This document shows, one piece after another, positions 47,792 through 57,972 of a stretch of 64,000 nt of DNA (position 1 is its first letter; the number at the start of each line of letters is the position of its first letter). The notes under the pieces were generated by a model, which worked only from the letters and a program-made list of their open reading frames with translations, was not told where the DNA came from and ran no database searches. The translations under genes were made by a program, and so were the position numbers. The DNA lies in contig BSQZ01000068.1 of NCBI GenBank assembly GCA_033239005.1, forward strand, positions 2,349,001 to 2,413,000, written 5' to 3'. The DNA is from Lamellibrachia satsuma. Taxonomy: Eukaryota > Annelida > Polychaeta > Sabellida > Siboglinidae.

Positions 47792-48172
47792 ATGGACACC
47801 CTGCAGATCGCTCCTCTACTGGCGATGGACTCGAACACCGCGTCCGTCTTTGGCGGTGTTGTACCCAAAGACGGACTACCTAAAACAATAGACGCTTTGC
47901 CGATCGCCTTCGTGTGCAACACCGACGACGGCGACGAACCGGGCGAACATTGGATAGCGCTGTACCTGTCCTCCGACGGACGCGGTGAATACTTCTGTTC
48001 GTACGGTCTACCGCCCCTTCACACCGCGTTCAGCGCCTTCTTGAACAAACACTGTTCCGAGTGGACTCAACTTTCGTAAACGCGTTCCGATCTGGTCGCT
48101 AACGATTGTCGCGTGTTCGATTGGGTTAACCTACTGAAAAAGGGTATACCGTACTATCGCGTATCGTACTGA
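47792..48172 (+). pseudogene. Adenain-like cysteine protease, truncated
   Basis: Capsid-maturation protease. The ATG at 47792 is one base after the capsid stop. The sequence shows the substrate-groove segment and the catalytic His region (EHWIALYLSSDGRGEYFCSY) with GLPP following. An in-frame TAA at 48077-48079 ends the first part; the same frame continues for 30 codons with a C-terminal segment (SDLVANDCRVFDWVN) to TGA at 48170-48172. The segment expected between them, with the catalytic CG-x-YC motif, is missing, so enzymatic activity is unlikely. Confidence 0.88.
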
Positions 48173-48431
48173 ACCTCTGGCGCTTTGTTGTATATCGTTA
48201 CGATTGTCGCTACCGCTTTGTTGTATTCAATAAAAAAATACGTGTGTACCGTGTACTTTTGTTCGTCTTCTTACGCACTGTCCGTTAGGCATCACCACCC
48301 GTCAGTCCATCATTCAGTCGCAGTCGCTAAAGAGCGCACCCAGAAGATTACGCGCGCGAGCGTTCGTCGGTCGCTAGATGGCGCTACGGTTACTCTTCGA
48401 TTACTCTCCGTTAGGAGGCGTTCGCGTAAGT
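48173..48431. other. Right-arm non-coding end
   Basis: Contains AATAAAAAAATA near 48229, a likely polyadenylation signal for the rightward late genes. Nothing else recognised. Confidence 0.5.
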
Positions 48432-48498
48432 CTGCGGGCGCAACCGGATGTAGAAGTAGACCAATTTTTGGGGGATTGAAAAGCTATAAGGTACTACT
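48432..48498 (-). repeat. Right terminal inverted repeat
   Basis: 67 bp, reverse complement of the left repeat except for the 9-bp insertion and one mismatch; ends GGTACTACT. Confidence 0.95.
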
Positions 48499-48504
48499 GT
48501 CGTG
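48499..48504. repeat. Target-site duplication, right copy (GTCGTG)
   Basis: Perfect copy of 31576-31581 next to the terminal CT. Confidence 0.93.
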
Positions 48505-48652
48505 TCTTCGAGCTGCGAGTTACTAGGGTGTGCCATCTTGGACCACTGTAGGTGGTGATCCATGAGGAAGGCATTGCTGTGGTTGAGGGAGGAGATCGGA
48601 GTGACTAATTGCCGTAGTTGTTGTATGACTTTCAAAAATTTTTGACGGTGGT
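48499..48652 (-). pseudogene. Element B homologue of the element A left-arm exon 2
   Basis: Minus-strand open frame after an acceptor-like TTCTTAG. It starts DHRQKFLKVIQQLRQLVTP, which aligns with element A exon 2 QHAEKWFGVMKQLHEQTTP: same His-Lys-Val-Gln-Leu-Thr-Pro positions, and the splice acceptor lies at the same place relative to the protein. The frame runs to the GTCGTG target site and continues in phase at 31581 on the other side of element A. Element A therefore seems to have inserted into this gene. Function unknown. Confidence 0.55.
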
Positions 48653-48950
48653 CTAAGAAGTCACATGTGGCATTGCATTCATCTGTCCAATCTTCGATTC
48701 CGTTGTCGTCACGGGCATTTAACAAAGATTATGGTTGCCCATCGTTGACGATGATGGCTACAATGAAATGGAAAAAACAATATGAATGAACTGGTATAAA
48801 AACTGTTGCTTAACACACAAACTGGACGTTGAACTCTGCTAGCAGCGAGCGCCGTATTTTTATAAGTAGACAGTCTTAAGAGTTACCATCCGTTCAAACT
48901 ATGATATACACGTTGCCTATAGTATAAGTCATACTTACAAACGGTTCATC
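48653..48950. other. Element B, unassigned
   Basis: TATTTTTATAAGTAGACAG near 48855 may be a TATA box for the following small frame. The homologue of element A exon 1 is not recognisable here. Confidence 0.35.
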
Positions 48951-49157
48951 ATGGCAAAGAGGGCGGTTTCCATGTCTCTATCGATGGCCAACATATCGGT
49001 GAACATGCCGACAGACGATATTTTGGCAGTAGGCGAGATGTACACACAATGGAAGCAGTTATACATACATTATGGGTCTCTTATACCTGTATATAATTCG
49101 ACAAAGAATGCAGAGTGTGGACGCAAGCCACACGGAGCAAGGACACATCGATCATAA
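48951..49157 (+). CDS. Small open frame of element B, unknown
   Basis: 68 codons beginning MAKRAVSMSLSMANISVNMP and containing YTQWKQLYIHYGS. It sits about 95 bp after a TATA-like box. No family recognised. It may be the start of a longer gene cut off by the (TA)n expansion at 49321. Confidence 0.3.
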   Translation: MAKRAVSMSLSMANISVNMPTDDILAVGEMYTQWKQLYIHYGSLIPVYNSTKNAECGRKPHGARTHRS

Positions 49158-49320
49158 TGTCATGGAAAGAACGCAGAGTGTCGACGTAAACCATACGTAA
49201 CAATGACACATGCATCATAATTAAACGAAAGCGATAAACGTGTCAGAAATATGTCAGTGGAAAGACTAACACATCCGTTATATGGAAAAAAATTAGGGTT
49301 GATGCGTGCTGAACGATATT

Positions 49321-49563
<243 letters not shown>

Positions 49564-49592
49564 CACGGATAATTTAACATCAGAAAGTCAGA

Positions 49593-50028
49593 ATGAACCG
49601 TCCTATGCACTTCCGCGGAGAGCGTCATTTTTTGTCGAATTTCCATCCCTGCAGGATCGAAGCGTGGGATCACGTATTTAGAACCGTCGAAAGCGCGTAT
49701 CAGTTTTAAAAAAGCAATATTTTATAGCGATTTTGAGAGAGCAGAAATAATTCTAGCCATGCGTTCTGGACTAAAGGCCAAATAACTGAGCAAGCCCATC
49801 AAAGAAAATACGCTCGTTCACGCGCGGAGTGGAACACACAAAGACGTGGCTGCGTTGGTGAGGATTAAATTCCGTGATGTACGACTAAGGAAGTGTCTGT
49901 TGAATACACAACAAGCTCCACTAACGGAATGCGTAACAAGTTGTGAGGGTTTCTGGGGTCTATAAATTAATGGACTGCCGGGACAGAATATGGTTGGCAA
50001 AATTCTTATGTAACGTCGACAGTTAATT
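49593..50028 (+). pseudogene. NADAR (YbiA-like) domain pseudogene
   Basis: From the ATG at 49593 the frame shows [20 protein letters not shown] and [11 protein letters not shown], the typical LSNF...E-x2-YQ start of the NADAR superfamily. A frameshift near 49706 follows, then stops at about 49784, 49962 and 50011. Between them the shifted frame keeps the C-terminal core: ALVRIKFRDVRLRKCLLNTQ, APLTECV, a FWG motif and GLPGQNMVGKILM. NADAR proteins act on ADP-ribose-type N-glycosidic bonds and can remove or sense ADP-ribosylation, in bacterial and viral settings. It lies just upstream of the RPA-like remnant, so it was probably cargo of element B. It is clearly inactive. Confidence 0.85.
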
Positions 50029-50353
50029 CTTAACCAGAGCACACTAAACGTGCACGAACAAGTGCAACGAGGTGATTAGACCAACGACAGCAGATCGTCA
50101 TTGAGGAAATAATTAAATTAACTAGATTAAACGTAAATGTAATTAGATTAAACGTCTAGTGCTCACCAGACGTGCCCAGACAGGCTCTGCGTTATAACGG
50201 CCCGCTGTAGCATCATCGAGATAATGACCTACTGCGTCAACACTGGCATGTGTTTATAAACCCAGCAGCTAGCGCAATATGCCATATCGCTCTGTTCTGG
50301 TCTCCTCTGCACGTCACCACGGCCGCACAACAGTTCGTCAACAGCCAGCCGTC
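50029..50353. other. Element B intergenic region
   Basis: Contains TGTTTATAAACC near 50251, a TATA-like box about 100 bp before the RPA-like remnant. Confidence 0.4.
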
Positions 50354-50580
50354 TATGAATCTGACTCTTCTACAGAATGAGGTAGGTAATGGTACCTATG
50401 TCTTTTCATAGACCGCCAACCATTGTGTATTGCGCATCGCAGTATAAATACGTAGTCTATCCCTCGTGTCACCAATGTCGCAAAAGCCTTTGTCCAGACG
50501 GAAATGACGCGGACCTTTATGTCTCCTATTATTGAAATGAGGTACCCACGACATGGTCACCTTTAAGAAACTGATAAACA
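50354..50580 (+). pseudogene. RPA-type OB-fold gene remnant, element B
   Basis: Starts MNLTLLQNEVGNGTYVFS, aligning with the start of the element A gene (MTLTKLQCEVSAGRYVFA). After a stop and a frame change it reads YKYVVYPSCHQCRK, aligning with the zinc-ribbon segment of the A gene. The OB core after this is lost. It confirms that the A gene is a conserved component of this element family. Confidence 0.75.
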
Positions 50581-50744
50581 GCTCTTTTGTCATTTACACT
50601 AGAAGTGGTAGTCCCGTAATGATGTTTACATGAATCAGCCGACAGTGATAACAACGGACAACTGACCACTGAAGTCGTCATAAATCTAACCAAGGATGGC
50701 CCGCCCTACCTATCGACGGGCCATTCTATAGCAATTCAGCGAAA

Positions 50745-51312
50745 GTGCGAAGATGTTTAGATGACAACGATGATATCATATTTAAACCAATGGCATTAAG
50801 TTGCTCTCCTGCCTCGACTATTATCTTATCAGACAACGATATGCAGATCGCGGCGAATGGTCCCACCATTATAGTGACAGACAGTGACAGCAATATGCAG
50901 GATACGGTGCTCGCTATTGATAAAATACAGGACAGAAGAAGGCTATGACGAATCAGCAGGCCTTCGATGCAGAGACAGACGTGGCCTGTGTCCGTCATGT
51001 ATGCGCTGAGGTGAGTCGTATATTGAATCTTTCGGAAGACGAGTATTACTCGCCATCCAACGGTCTGATTCAACATGTACTGTACTGAAAGGTTGTGTCG
51101 TTGTCCGATAGGTGCACATCATTGCAATGGCGGCTCGATTTGGCAGAAATAGACACTACAACGACGATGTGGTGGTGGTGGTGGTGGTGGTGGTGGTGGT
51201 GGTGGTGGTGGTGGTGGTGGTGGTGGTGAATATATATTTTAAAAGACAGCGCACGGCAATAATGCTCCTGGGCGATAATGAGGCATGGGCACGTATGCGA
51301 AGAACAAACTAA
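50745..51312 (+). pseudogene. RPA-like gene linker and helical domain remnant, element B
   Basis: Begins MRRCLDDNDDIIFKP, like the RKWLEDNSCDDLF stretch of A exon 2, followed by an acidic segment. After a stop near 50948 the frame continues with HVCAEVSRILNLSEDEYYSP, matching YACDEMARIMNLDSESDMPS of element A. Then a CTSLQWRLD-like piece near 51108-51135 matches CGSMQWRHY. A (GGT)n expansion interrupts it, and 51238-51312 (FKRQRTAI...EAWARMRR) may be the start of exon 3. Several breaks. Confidence 0.7.
51170..51228. repeat. (GGT)n microsatellite
   Basis: About 19 GGT units. Confidence 0.95.
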
Positions 51313-51740
51313 TAAACTAATCATCCGGTTCTTTTTTGTTATTTTTAATATGTTGGTTTTTCAATGTGGTGTATACCTCTAACGATTAATGAGTATTTTG
51401 CAATTTGATTTTGCTTGCGAAAACACATGCGCTTGTTTTTTGTGAAGTTTAACTTCCCTAGTTATCAAATAAATCAATGTATAACCATGTATCAATATAA
51501 AACATTATAAATTCATAGCATGCAGCAATTACACAAGAGCCAGTAAAACTTACCAAGTAGGCGGAGCTTACCATATAAACATTTGCTGCGCATGACACGA
51601 GCCTGCCGACCTCCTGTGATGTAGCCCAGTGTGGGCGCCCTGATGGCAAACGAAAGGAGCAAAGTAGATAAAAAGGGGTAGATAGACGCCCGTCCGTTGC
51701 GTCTATACTCGAGAGGTAACGAAGCGCACGGCGAAGGCAG
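51313..51740. other. Nothing recognised
   Basis: AT-rich unique sequence. Element B sequence is not traceable beyond about 51312: no polymerase, capsid or terminal repeat was found. Confidence 0.4.
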
Positions 51741-52228
51741 ACGGTACGCTCTTCGGCATCGGACGGCCCACTCTTCGACGGTAGAATATACGCTCTTCGG
51801 CAGTGGACGGCCCACTCTTCGACGGCCGACAGTACGCTCTTCGGCAGTGGACGGCCCACTCTTCGACGGCAGACAGTACGCTCTTCGGCAGTGGACGGCC
51901 CACTCTTCGAAGGCCGACAGTACGCTCTTCGGCAGTGGACGGCCCACTCTTCCACGGTAGAATATATGCTCTTCAGCAGTGGACGGCCCACTCTTCGACG
52001 GTAGAATATACGCTCTTCGGCAGTGGACGGCCCACTCTTCGACGGCCGACACTACGCTCTTCGGCAGTGGACGGCGCACTCTTCGACGGCCGACAGTACG
52101 CTCTTCGGCAGCGGATGGCCCACTCTTCGACAGCCGACAGTACGCTCTTCGGCAGCGGATGGCCCACTCTTCGACGGCCGACAGTACGCTCTTCGGCAGT
52201 GGACGAGACGCTCTTCAACTGCAGAAGG
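51741..52228. repeat. 44-bp minisatellite
   Basis: About 11 copies of a unit with CTCTTCGGCAGTGGACGGCC followed by CACTCTTCGACGGCCGACAG. Each unit has two CTCTTC-containing half-units, so the array has an internal near-22-bp periodicity. Confidence 0.95.
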
Positions 52229-52674
52229 CACGACTGCCTAAGTGTAATGTCAAACGGCGATAATCCCCTGTTCATGACGACTGGGAAATAATATTCGTCT
52301 CCCATGTAAAGGCAAACACAATAACGCCAACCATGCCGAAAGCGGGAAAATGAAAATGATGTATGGGTCAGTATCTTCTACAATAATGTTTAGTTCGTTT
52401 TTCTTATTTACTATGCTCCTTGCATCTAAACACACTCATTTATAACCAACTTCAGAGATGTTTTCCGGACATTTTGTTACCGGTTTTTCTATACTAGTGG
52501 CCTCTTGTCCTACTTGAGGCACCTCTAAGTAACCCCACAGCGCTTCTAGTTCAAACAATGTTTACTACCAAAAATATTTGCTGTGCTACCCATGCCACTA
52601 TCTACTGCTGCTGAGAGTTCATAAGCAGATACTGCTGCCCCTTTCCACATAAATGTCCATCCCTCATGTACATA
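52229..52674. other. Nothing recognised
   Basis: Possibly the 3' part of the LINE-derived ORF1 locus that follows on the minus strand. Confidence 0.3.
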
Positions 52675-53640
52675 TCAGCCCTCCCAACAAAACTTCCCCA
52701 CAAATCCAACTTCCTCTTCCCTACATAACTTCTGCACTAGCAAGTTAATTGCCATCCCCCAGCAATGTCGATATCTCTGACCCCTCCTTCGTATTACTAG
52801 TAAAATCCCTGACAGAATTACCTGCTTAACCCGCGTCTGCTTTAGTGTTCTGACTAGCTGCCTGTATTTCCTAATTATGGCAGTTGTACCCTCCCTTTCT
52901 ACGTTATTTGTCCCTACGTTTATTAAAACAGATCCACCCTTGCCCAAAACTATCGAGTCCCCCACAAACACCCTCGCTCTCTTCATCGCCCCTCTATCAC
53001 TATCTCAGTATAGCTCTTCCATTGGATTCTTCTGTCACATTCTGTCCTGCAGTCTTGTCACCTGACAGACTGTTATCAATCTCCCTCTCATCCATCAACC
53101 TGTCACCTCCCCCCGTCTCCTTGCAAACTTGCGCTCCCGTCGCCTTCCCTCCTGACACCTTCGTCCTTTCGCCTTCCCTCCCGTCTCCCTCACTCCATTC
53201 GCCTTCACTCTCGTCTCCTTCCCTCCCGTCTCCTTCGCTCCTGTCTTCCCCACTCACATCTCCTTCGTTCCAGTTTTCTTCCCTCGTGTTTCTTTCCTTC
53301 TCGTTTCCTTTCGTCCCGTCTCCTTTCCTCATGTTTCCTTACGTACTGTCTCCCTACGACATGTCACCTTACCTCCTCTTAGCCTCCTCCCAGGCTGAGG
53401 TGAGCTCTCCTTAGCATCTCTCATCGTCCCCCCCATACTTTATCATCTACTGTCCCACCACCGGAACCACTGGCACAACCCACCTGTTTCCTTCCCACCA
53501 TTGCTACAACGAGCAGCCCCAGCTGTTCCAACTCCACCTCTAGTTCCTTCATCTTCGCACATCCCCTACATTCAAAACTAAAATTATCCGCCTGAACCTC
53601 AGCCCAGGACTTCTCACACCCAGTCCACCCCATTGTTGCA
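52675..53640 (-). pseudogene. LINE ORF1 with Cys-pair motif and SGNH/GDSL-hydrolase domain
   Basis: The minus strand starts near 53633 with MGWTGCEKSWAEV, FECRGCAKMKELEVELEQLG (Cys pairs plus a coiled coil), then a Glu/Arg-rich repetitive linker, and an SGNH-hydrolase-like domain: VFVGDSI (block I, with GDS), GSVLINVGTNNVEREGTTAI (block III, G-x-N) and a RQLVRTLKQTRVKQVILSGI strand. Esterase domains of this type occur in ORF1 proteins of CR1/L2-group LINEs and related repeats. The frame is broken by shifts and the block between GDS and GTNN is deleted. Confidence 0.75.
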
Positions 53641-55580
53641 ACTGCCGAATATTAAATGCCTGGTGGCCTTTACCTGCCGTTTACACGGCGCCATCACAGA
53701 ATGTTGTCTTAATTTGATTGCTACGTTAGCCTTGAATGAGGCTGTTCTTGTGTTCAAAAGAACACTTTAGACTGGGTTATTTAGGATTTAATTTCATGGT
53801 GACAATAATATACTTGCTAACTATGTCTTTTTTTTACTAAGCTCGCATGAACAAAAACAGCTTGCCACCTAGCGAATACGCAGAACACCATGTAAACAAA
53901 ACAATGAACTCCGTGTATACCAACTTGCTGTTAATTCCTTTTTGCCGAAAATGTTTACTACAACTATGTCAGATATTACCTTAAGTATTTAATTTATGTA
54001 AATTTGTCACTTTATTTCACATATATTTAATATACATTCAACAATGTAAACGATAGTTTGATACACTAGTTTAATTCACGACCTGTAAACAAATCCCCTT
54101 TATCACTCGCTCAATTTGAATCCGAGAAAAATACTACCTCTGTTAACAAATACAGCTTCTTAATCTATGTTTATAAGAAGTTTGTGTATAATTATGTGTA
54201 ATAGCAATACTTATTCTAACCAGTATTCCACTCTTTCTGACAGTTCACTATGCGTTCTCAATTTTCGAACTGTAAGCAACTCTATTATAGCTCGCTGACT
54301 TTCCTGCCGGCGTCCGGGACTAACTTACGCTAAAATACTGCCACTGACTAATTGTTAACAAAAACTGTTTCCTAATATATGTCTACAATACGTTTATGTA
54401 CAATATTAATACTTATTCTAATCGATATCCCACGCTCTTCTGTCAATTCTCTGCACCGAAATCAAATCACGATTCAAACATTGGCTATCGTATGTCAATT
54501 AGTGTCCATTCCAGTCACAGTAATAAGCTGTGCTATCTAACATGTTGTACTTGGTGTTGGCTGCATATACACTGGTTTCTATCCATAGGTTTGTTTGGAC
54601 AAAACCATTAGTGATTGTCGATCACAGCGTTTTACCTTTCGTTGGACAGCACACGTTGCCATGTTATATGTGTGTGCGTGTTTGTGTGCGTATGCGTGTG
54701 CGTGTGTTTGTGTTTGTGCGTGTGCGTGCGCGTGCGCGTGCGTGCATTTGAATTATTCCATAGATTCATGTGTAAATTCAAAGTGTAACACATAGTAACA
54801 CAGACGGTACACCTACAAACTTGTGCAAAGATCTTCTTAGGAAGTTAATTAATCAAATTCAAAATTGACGAAAGTATCCACCCACATTGTTTTGGTCATG
54901 TTATGAATAACTGGTCCAACATGGATGCCCGTTAAAACTGCCTAGAGGACATGCTTGGTTGGTCTGTAAAAATTATCAGTTTATGTAAATTGTGAATTGT
55001 TACGTTTTGAAGGTGAGAAACACCTGTAATGTGGGTAAAGTAGTATTGGTAAATGCACTTGCATAAGCAGATGAGCTTTCGCATTCGGGGGTTTAATCAT
55101 CTAGATTTTTTTCCTTAAGGATATTACACTTATTTAAGCTGTGCCCACGTTTTCGTGGACCCATCTCATTTAATAGAGTAAAACGTGGTATCAACAATGC
55201 GGTGTTGACTCCAGGCTGTTACACTTTATGTTATGCCAGAGAGAGCATTACTGAAGTATTGTTGATATATCACACTAACATTGTTTTCATGTACTAAACA
55301 ATACTCATCGGTTATTACATAGTGCATAGGCTTATATTACATTTACTTGTATTATGCATGACACTCTGGTGCCAAGCAAAAAAACATTATAGATTACGTT
55401 GCTGTAATTTAGTCTTTTTACTGCCACAGTTTAACAAACACTCAGCTGGTTTTGCAATAAACATCACGTGGCCGCAGATGGCACCTTTATAGCGCATCAA
55501 TTGCGGTGAACGCGTGCACAGTCCGCAAGCTTATCAATAATTAAAGCTATAAGCATTAATGTTCCGATCAAATTACCAAG
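53641..55580. other. AT-rich non-coding
   Basis: No gene supported. A (TG/CG)n simple tract is at 54665-54745. The phrase CACTCT..TCTGTCAATTCTCTGC near 54430 echoes one near 54228, suggesting an old duplication around AACTGTTTCCTAATATATGT. Confidence 0.4.
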
Positions 55581-55582
55581 TT

Positions 55583-55668
55583 GGGGCTCCGTAGCATACT
55601 AGTTAGACTTTCGGATTCCCGTATGATCGGGATTCGAATCTTCTTGCTGCCGTTTCGAAGGAAGGTTG
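55583..55668 (+). repeat. tRNA-derived SINE head
   Basis: GGGGCTCCGTAGCATACTAGTTAGACTTTCGGA has an A-box-like TAGCATACTAGTTAG, and GGGATTCGAATC is a good B box about 33 bp further on. The layout is that of a tRNA-related SINE promoter. The usual cloverleaf is imperfect, so it is a SINE rather than a functional tRNA gene. Confidence 0.65.
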
Positions 55669-55670
55669 GA

Positions 55671-55708
55671 TAATTTCGTTTATTCTATGTCGCCTCAGTT
55701 CACTCAGG

Positions 55709-55794
<86 letters not shown>

Positions 55795-55832
55795 CCTGCG
55801 TGAACTTAGGCGACATAGAATGAACGAAATTA
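55671..55832. repeat. Long inverted repeat around (TA)n
   Basis: The arms 55671-55712 and 55791-55832 are reverse complements over about 41 bp with three mismatches (arm contains ATTCTATGTCGCCTCAGTTC). The loop is (TA)n, itself self-complementary, so the whole 162 bp can fold into one hairpin. Confidence 0.9.
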
Positions 55833-55864
55833 GCTTTATATAGATATTGAAATTTCGGGGTTAA

Positions 55865-55867
<3 letters not shown>

Positions 55868-55916
<49 letters not shown>
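55868..55916. repeat. (TA)n microsatellite
   Basis: Pure TA. Confidence 0.95.
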
Positions 55917-55918
<2 letters not shown>

Positions 55919-57045
55919 GGTCGGTCACAGAGTGGCGGAGTATCCCCCACCGATACCATGTGAATTGTATATAAGTCAGTAGTGGCACAGATAGTACTGG
56001 TAGTGGGTAGCTGATAGGCATGATTTACTAATTATGTGTAAACACCTTTTGGGGGCCGGCATGCTTGCTGAGATTATTTGATGTATCTTATTTTGATGGT
56101 GTATGCTTGCCTAATTTCCTGCTCCTTAATTAATAAATCTAAATGTCATTATTTGGCCTATTTCAATCTACACTGGACTTGTGTTGTTATTTTGCATAAA
56201 TGAATTTATGTGACAGCGGCGCATAAAGGATTTTATGCGAGATAACAAGACAATGAAGGCGATTTGAGGTTAGACCTTTTATAGTAGAGAGAGAGAGTAT
56301 TAGCCTAATTACTCGCTCACGCGTAGGGATACACCAACCACGTGACCTAGAGTCAGCCTCTCTCGATTTCCATGTCAGCTTGTGTCGTTGTGAGACCTTT
56401 GCGCTGCAAATATTTCCGAATATATATTGTTACTGGTTAATTGTTATCGCTGAATTTGTTGATTTTATTGCAAGATCAGTTTTGTTGTTCGGTATTCCGC
56501 TCCGTTTGAAAAATCCCACCCACCCTCCCTAATATTGCGTTAACAGTTGTTACCCAGTTGTTATCTAATAAATCAAGTCGTTTATTATGTGTAGATACAC
56601 TGTGAAACACTGAAGACAGAGAGGTAGTTCACAAAGTTTTTGAATTTGTTGACGCTTTTCCCTTGTATAGTTTGGTACACGAGGTTTTGCATTAACGCTT
56701 TTCCCTCCACTAAGTTTTCAGTAGTGTACACAGGGTTTTTAGTACGGGTACTTTTCACGAGTACGTTTGTGTGGCTGTTTGGCCCTACCTCTCGGACTGA
56801 TGTGTTATTATTTATTGGTTGACTAATGTGTAGATACGTAACACCTTTATACGTTATGTGTTGTGTTAACATAATTTTCATTATGAATTGTTCACGAATG
56901 TTGGGTGGTTAGCCCACTTTTTTCATTGATCATGTTTGGTTGGAGGATCGAGTACCCAGCCTTTCTGTTTGTACATGTATGTGTATGGGTAATTCACGGC
57001 GGAGTGACCCCCACCGATACCATGTGAATTGTATATAAGTCAAGT
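55915..57045. repeat. Dispersed LTR-like repeat, copy 2, with partial direct repeat
   Basis: ACCATGTGAATTGTATATAA (near 55957) recurs near 57022, giving about 1.07 kb between copies. Between them are GGGGGCCGGCATGCTTGCT, CTACACTGGACTTGTG and ATAAAGGATTTTATGC, which also occur at 14370-15410. The structure suits a solo or tandem LTR of about 1.1 kb; no coding sequence. Confidence 0.6.
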
Positions 57046-57164
57046 GTCCAAAAAAAACCTTGGCTGTGGGCTAAAAGTGTAAAGTTTGATGTGTGTTAAA
57101 AATTCAGAGCAATCCGTTGAGAGGAAGTGACCGCTCACATAGCACAACGTTTATCATCATGCAT

Positions 57165-57212
57165 ATATACAAATTTAGCCCCGAAATTTCAATATCTATA
57201 TAATAAAGTAGC
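57165..57212. repeat. Inverted copy of 55838-55880
   Basis: TAGCCCCGAAATTTCAATAT is the reverse complement of the sequence at about 55847-55866. Confidence 0.8.
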
Positions 57213-57391
57213 TTGTGACTCGGTATCTGTTTCCGTGTATCTCCGTCGTCATCACCCCCACCAGCCCCACGGTGATGATTCGTGCATTAAACAAAATTAA
57301 ATTCCCCCGATTTCCCCGGAGATGTCACAAATGAATCTGTGTGGACGTTTGACGTGTAGATTACGTAGCTCATAGCAATAGTACGTACAAA

Positions 57392-57972
<581 letters not shown>

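Larger units (their letters stand above)
31582..48498 (+). mobile_element. Maverick/Polinton (adintovirus-like) element A, 16,917 bp
   Basis: Integrated copy of a virus-like self-synthesising DNA transposon. Its ends are inverted repeats beginning AG and ending CT, flanked by a perfect GTCGTG duplication. All standard Polinton modules are present on the plus strand: protein-primed DNA polymerase B, packaging ATPase, chromodomain integrase, membrane protein, penton-like and major capsid proteins, and adenain-like protease. Extra genes are a spliced RPA-like gene and a left-arm minus-strand gene. Coding sequence is clearly more GC-rich than the AT-rich flanks. The polymerase, ATPase, integrase, penton-like, major capsid and protease genes each carry at least one stop or frameshift, so the copy is probably not able to move or form particles by itself. 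The intact ends and target duplication argue for a fairly recent insertion. Confidence 0.97.

Noticed and set aside
51100..51320. Poly-Val / poly-His open frames
   Set aside because: Caused by the (GGT)n microsatellite; the flanking pieces are better explained as element B gene remnants.
51741..52228. Regularly spaced repeats resembling a CRISPR array
   Set aside because: Units are contiguous 44-bp copies without variable spacers, in a eukaryotic genome.
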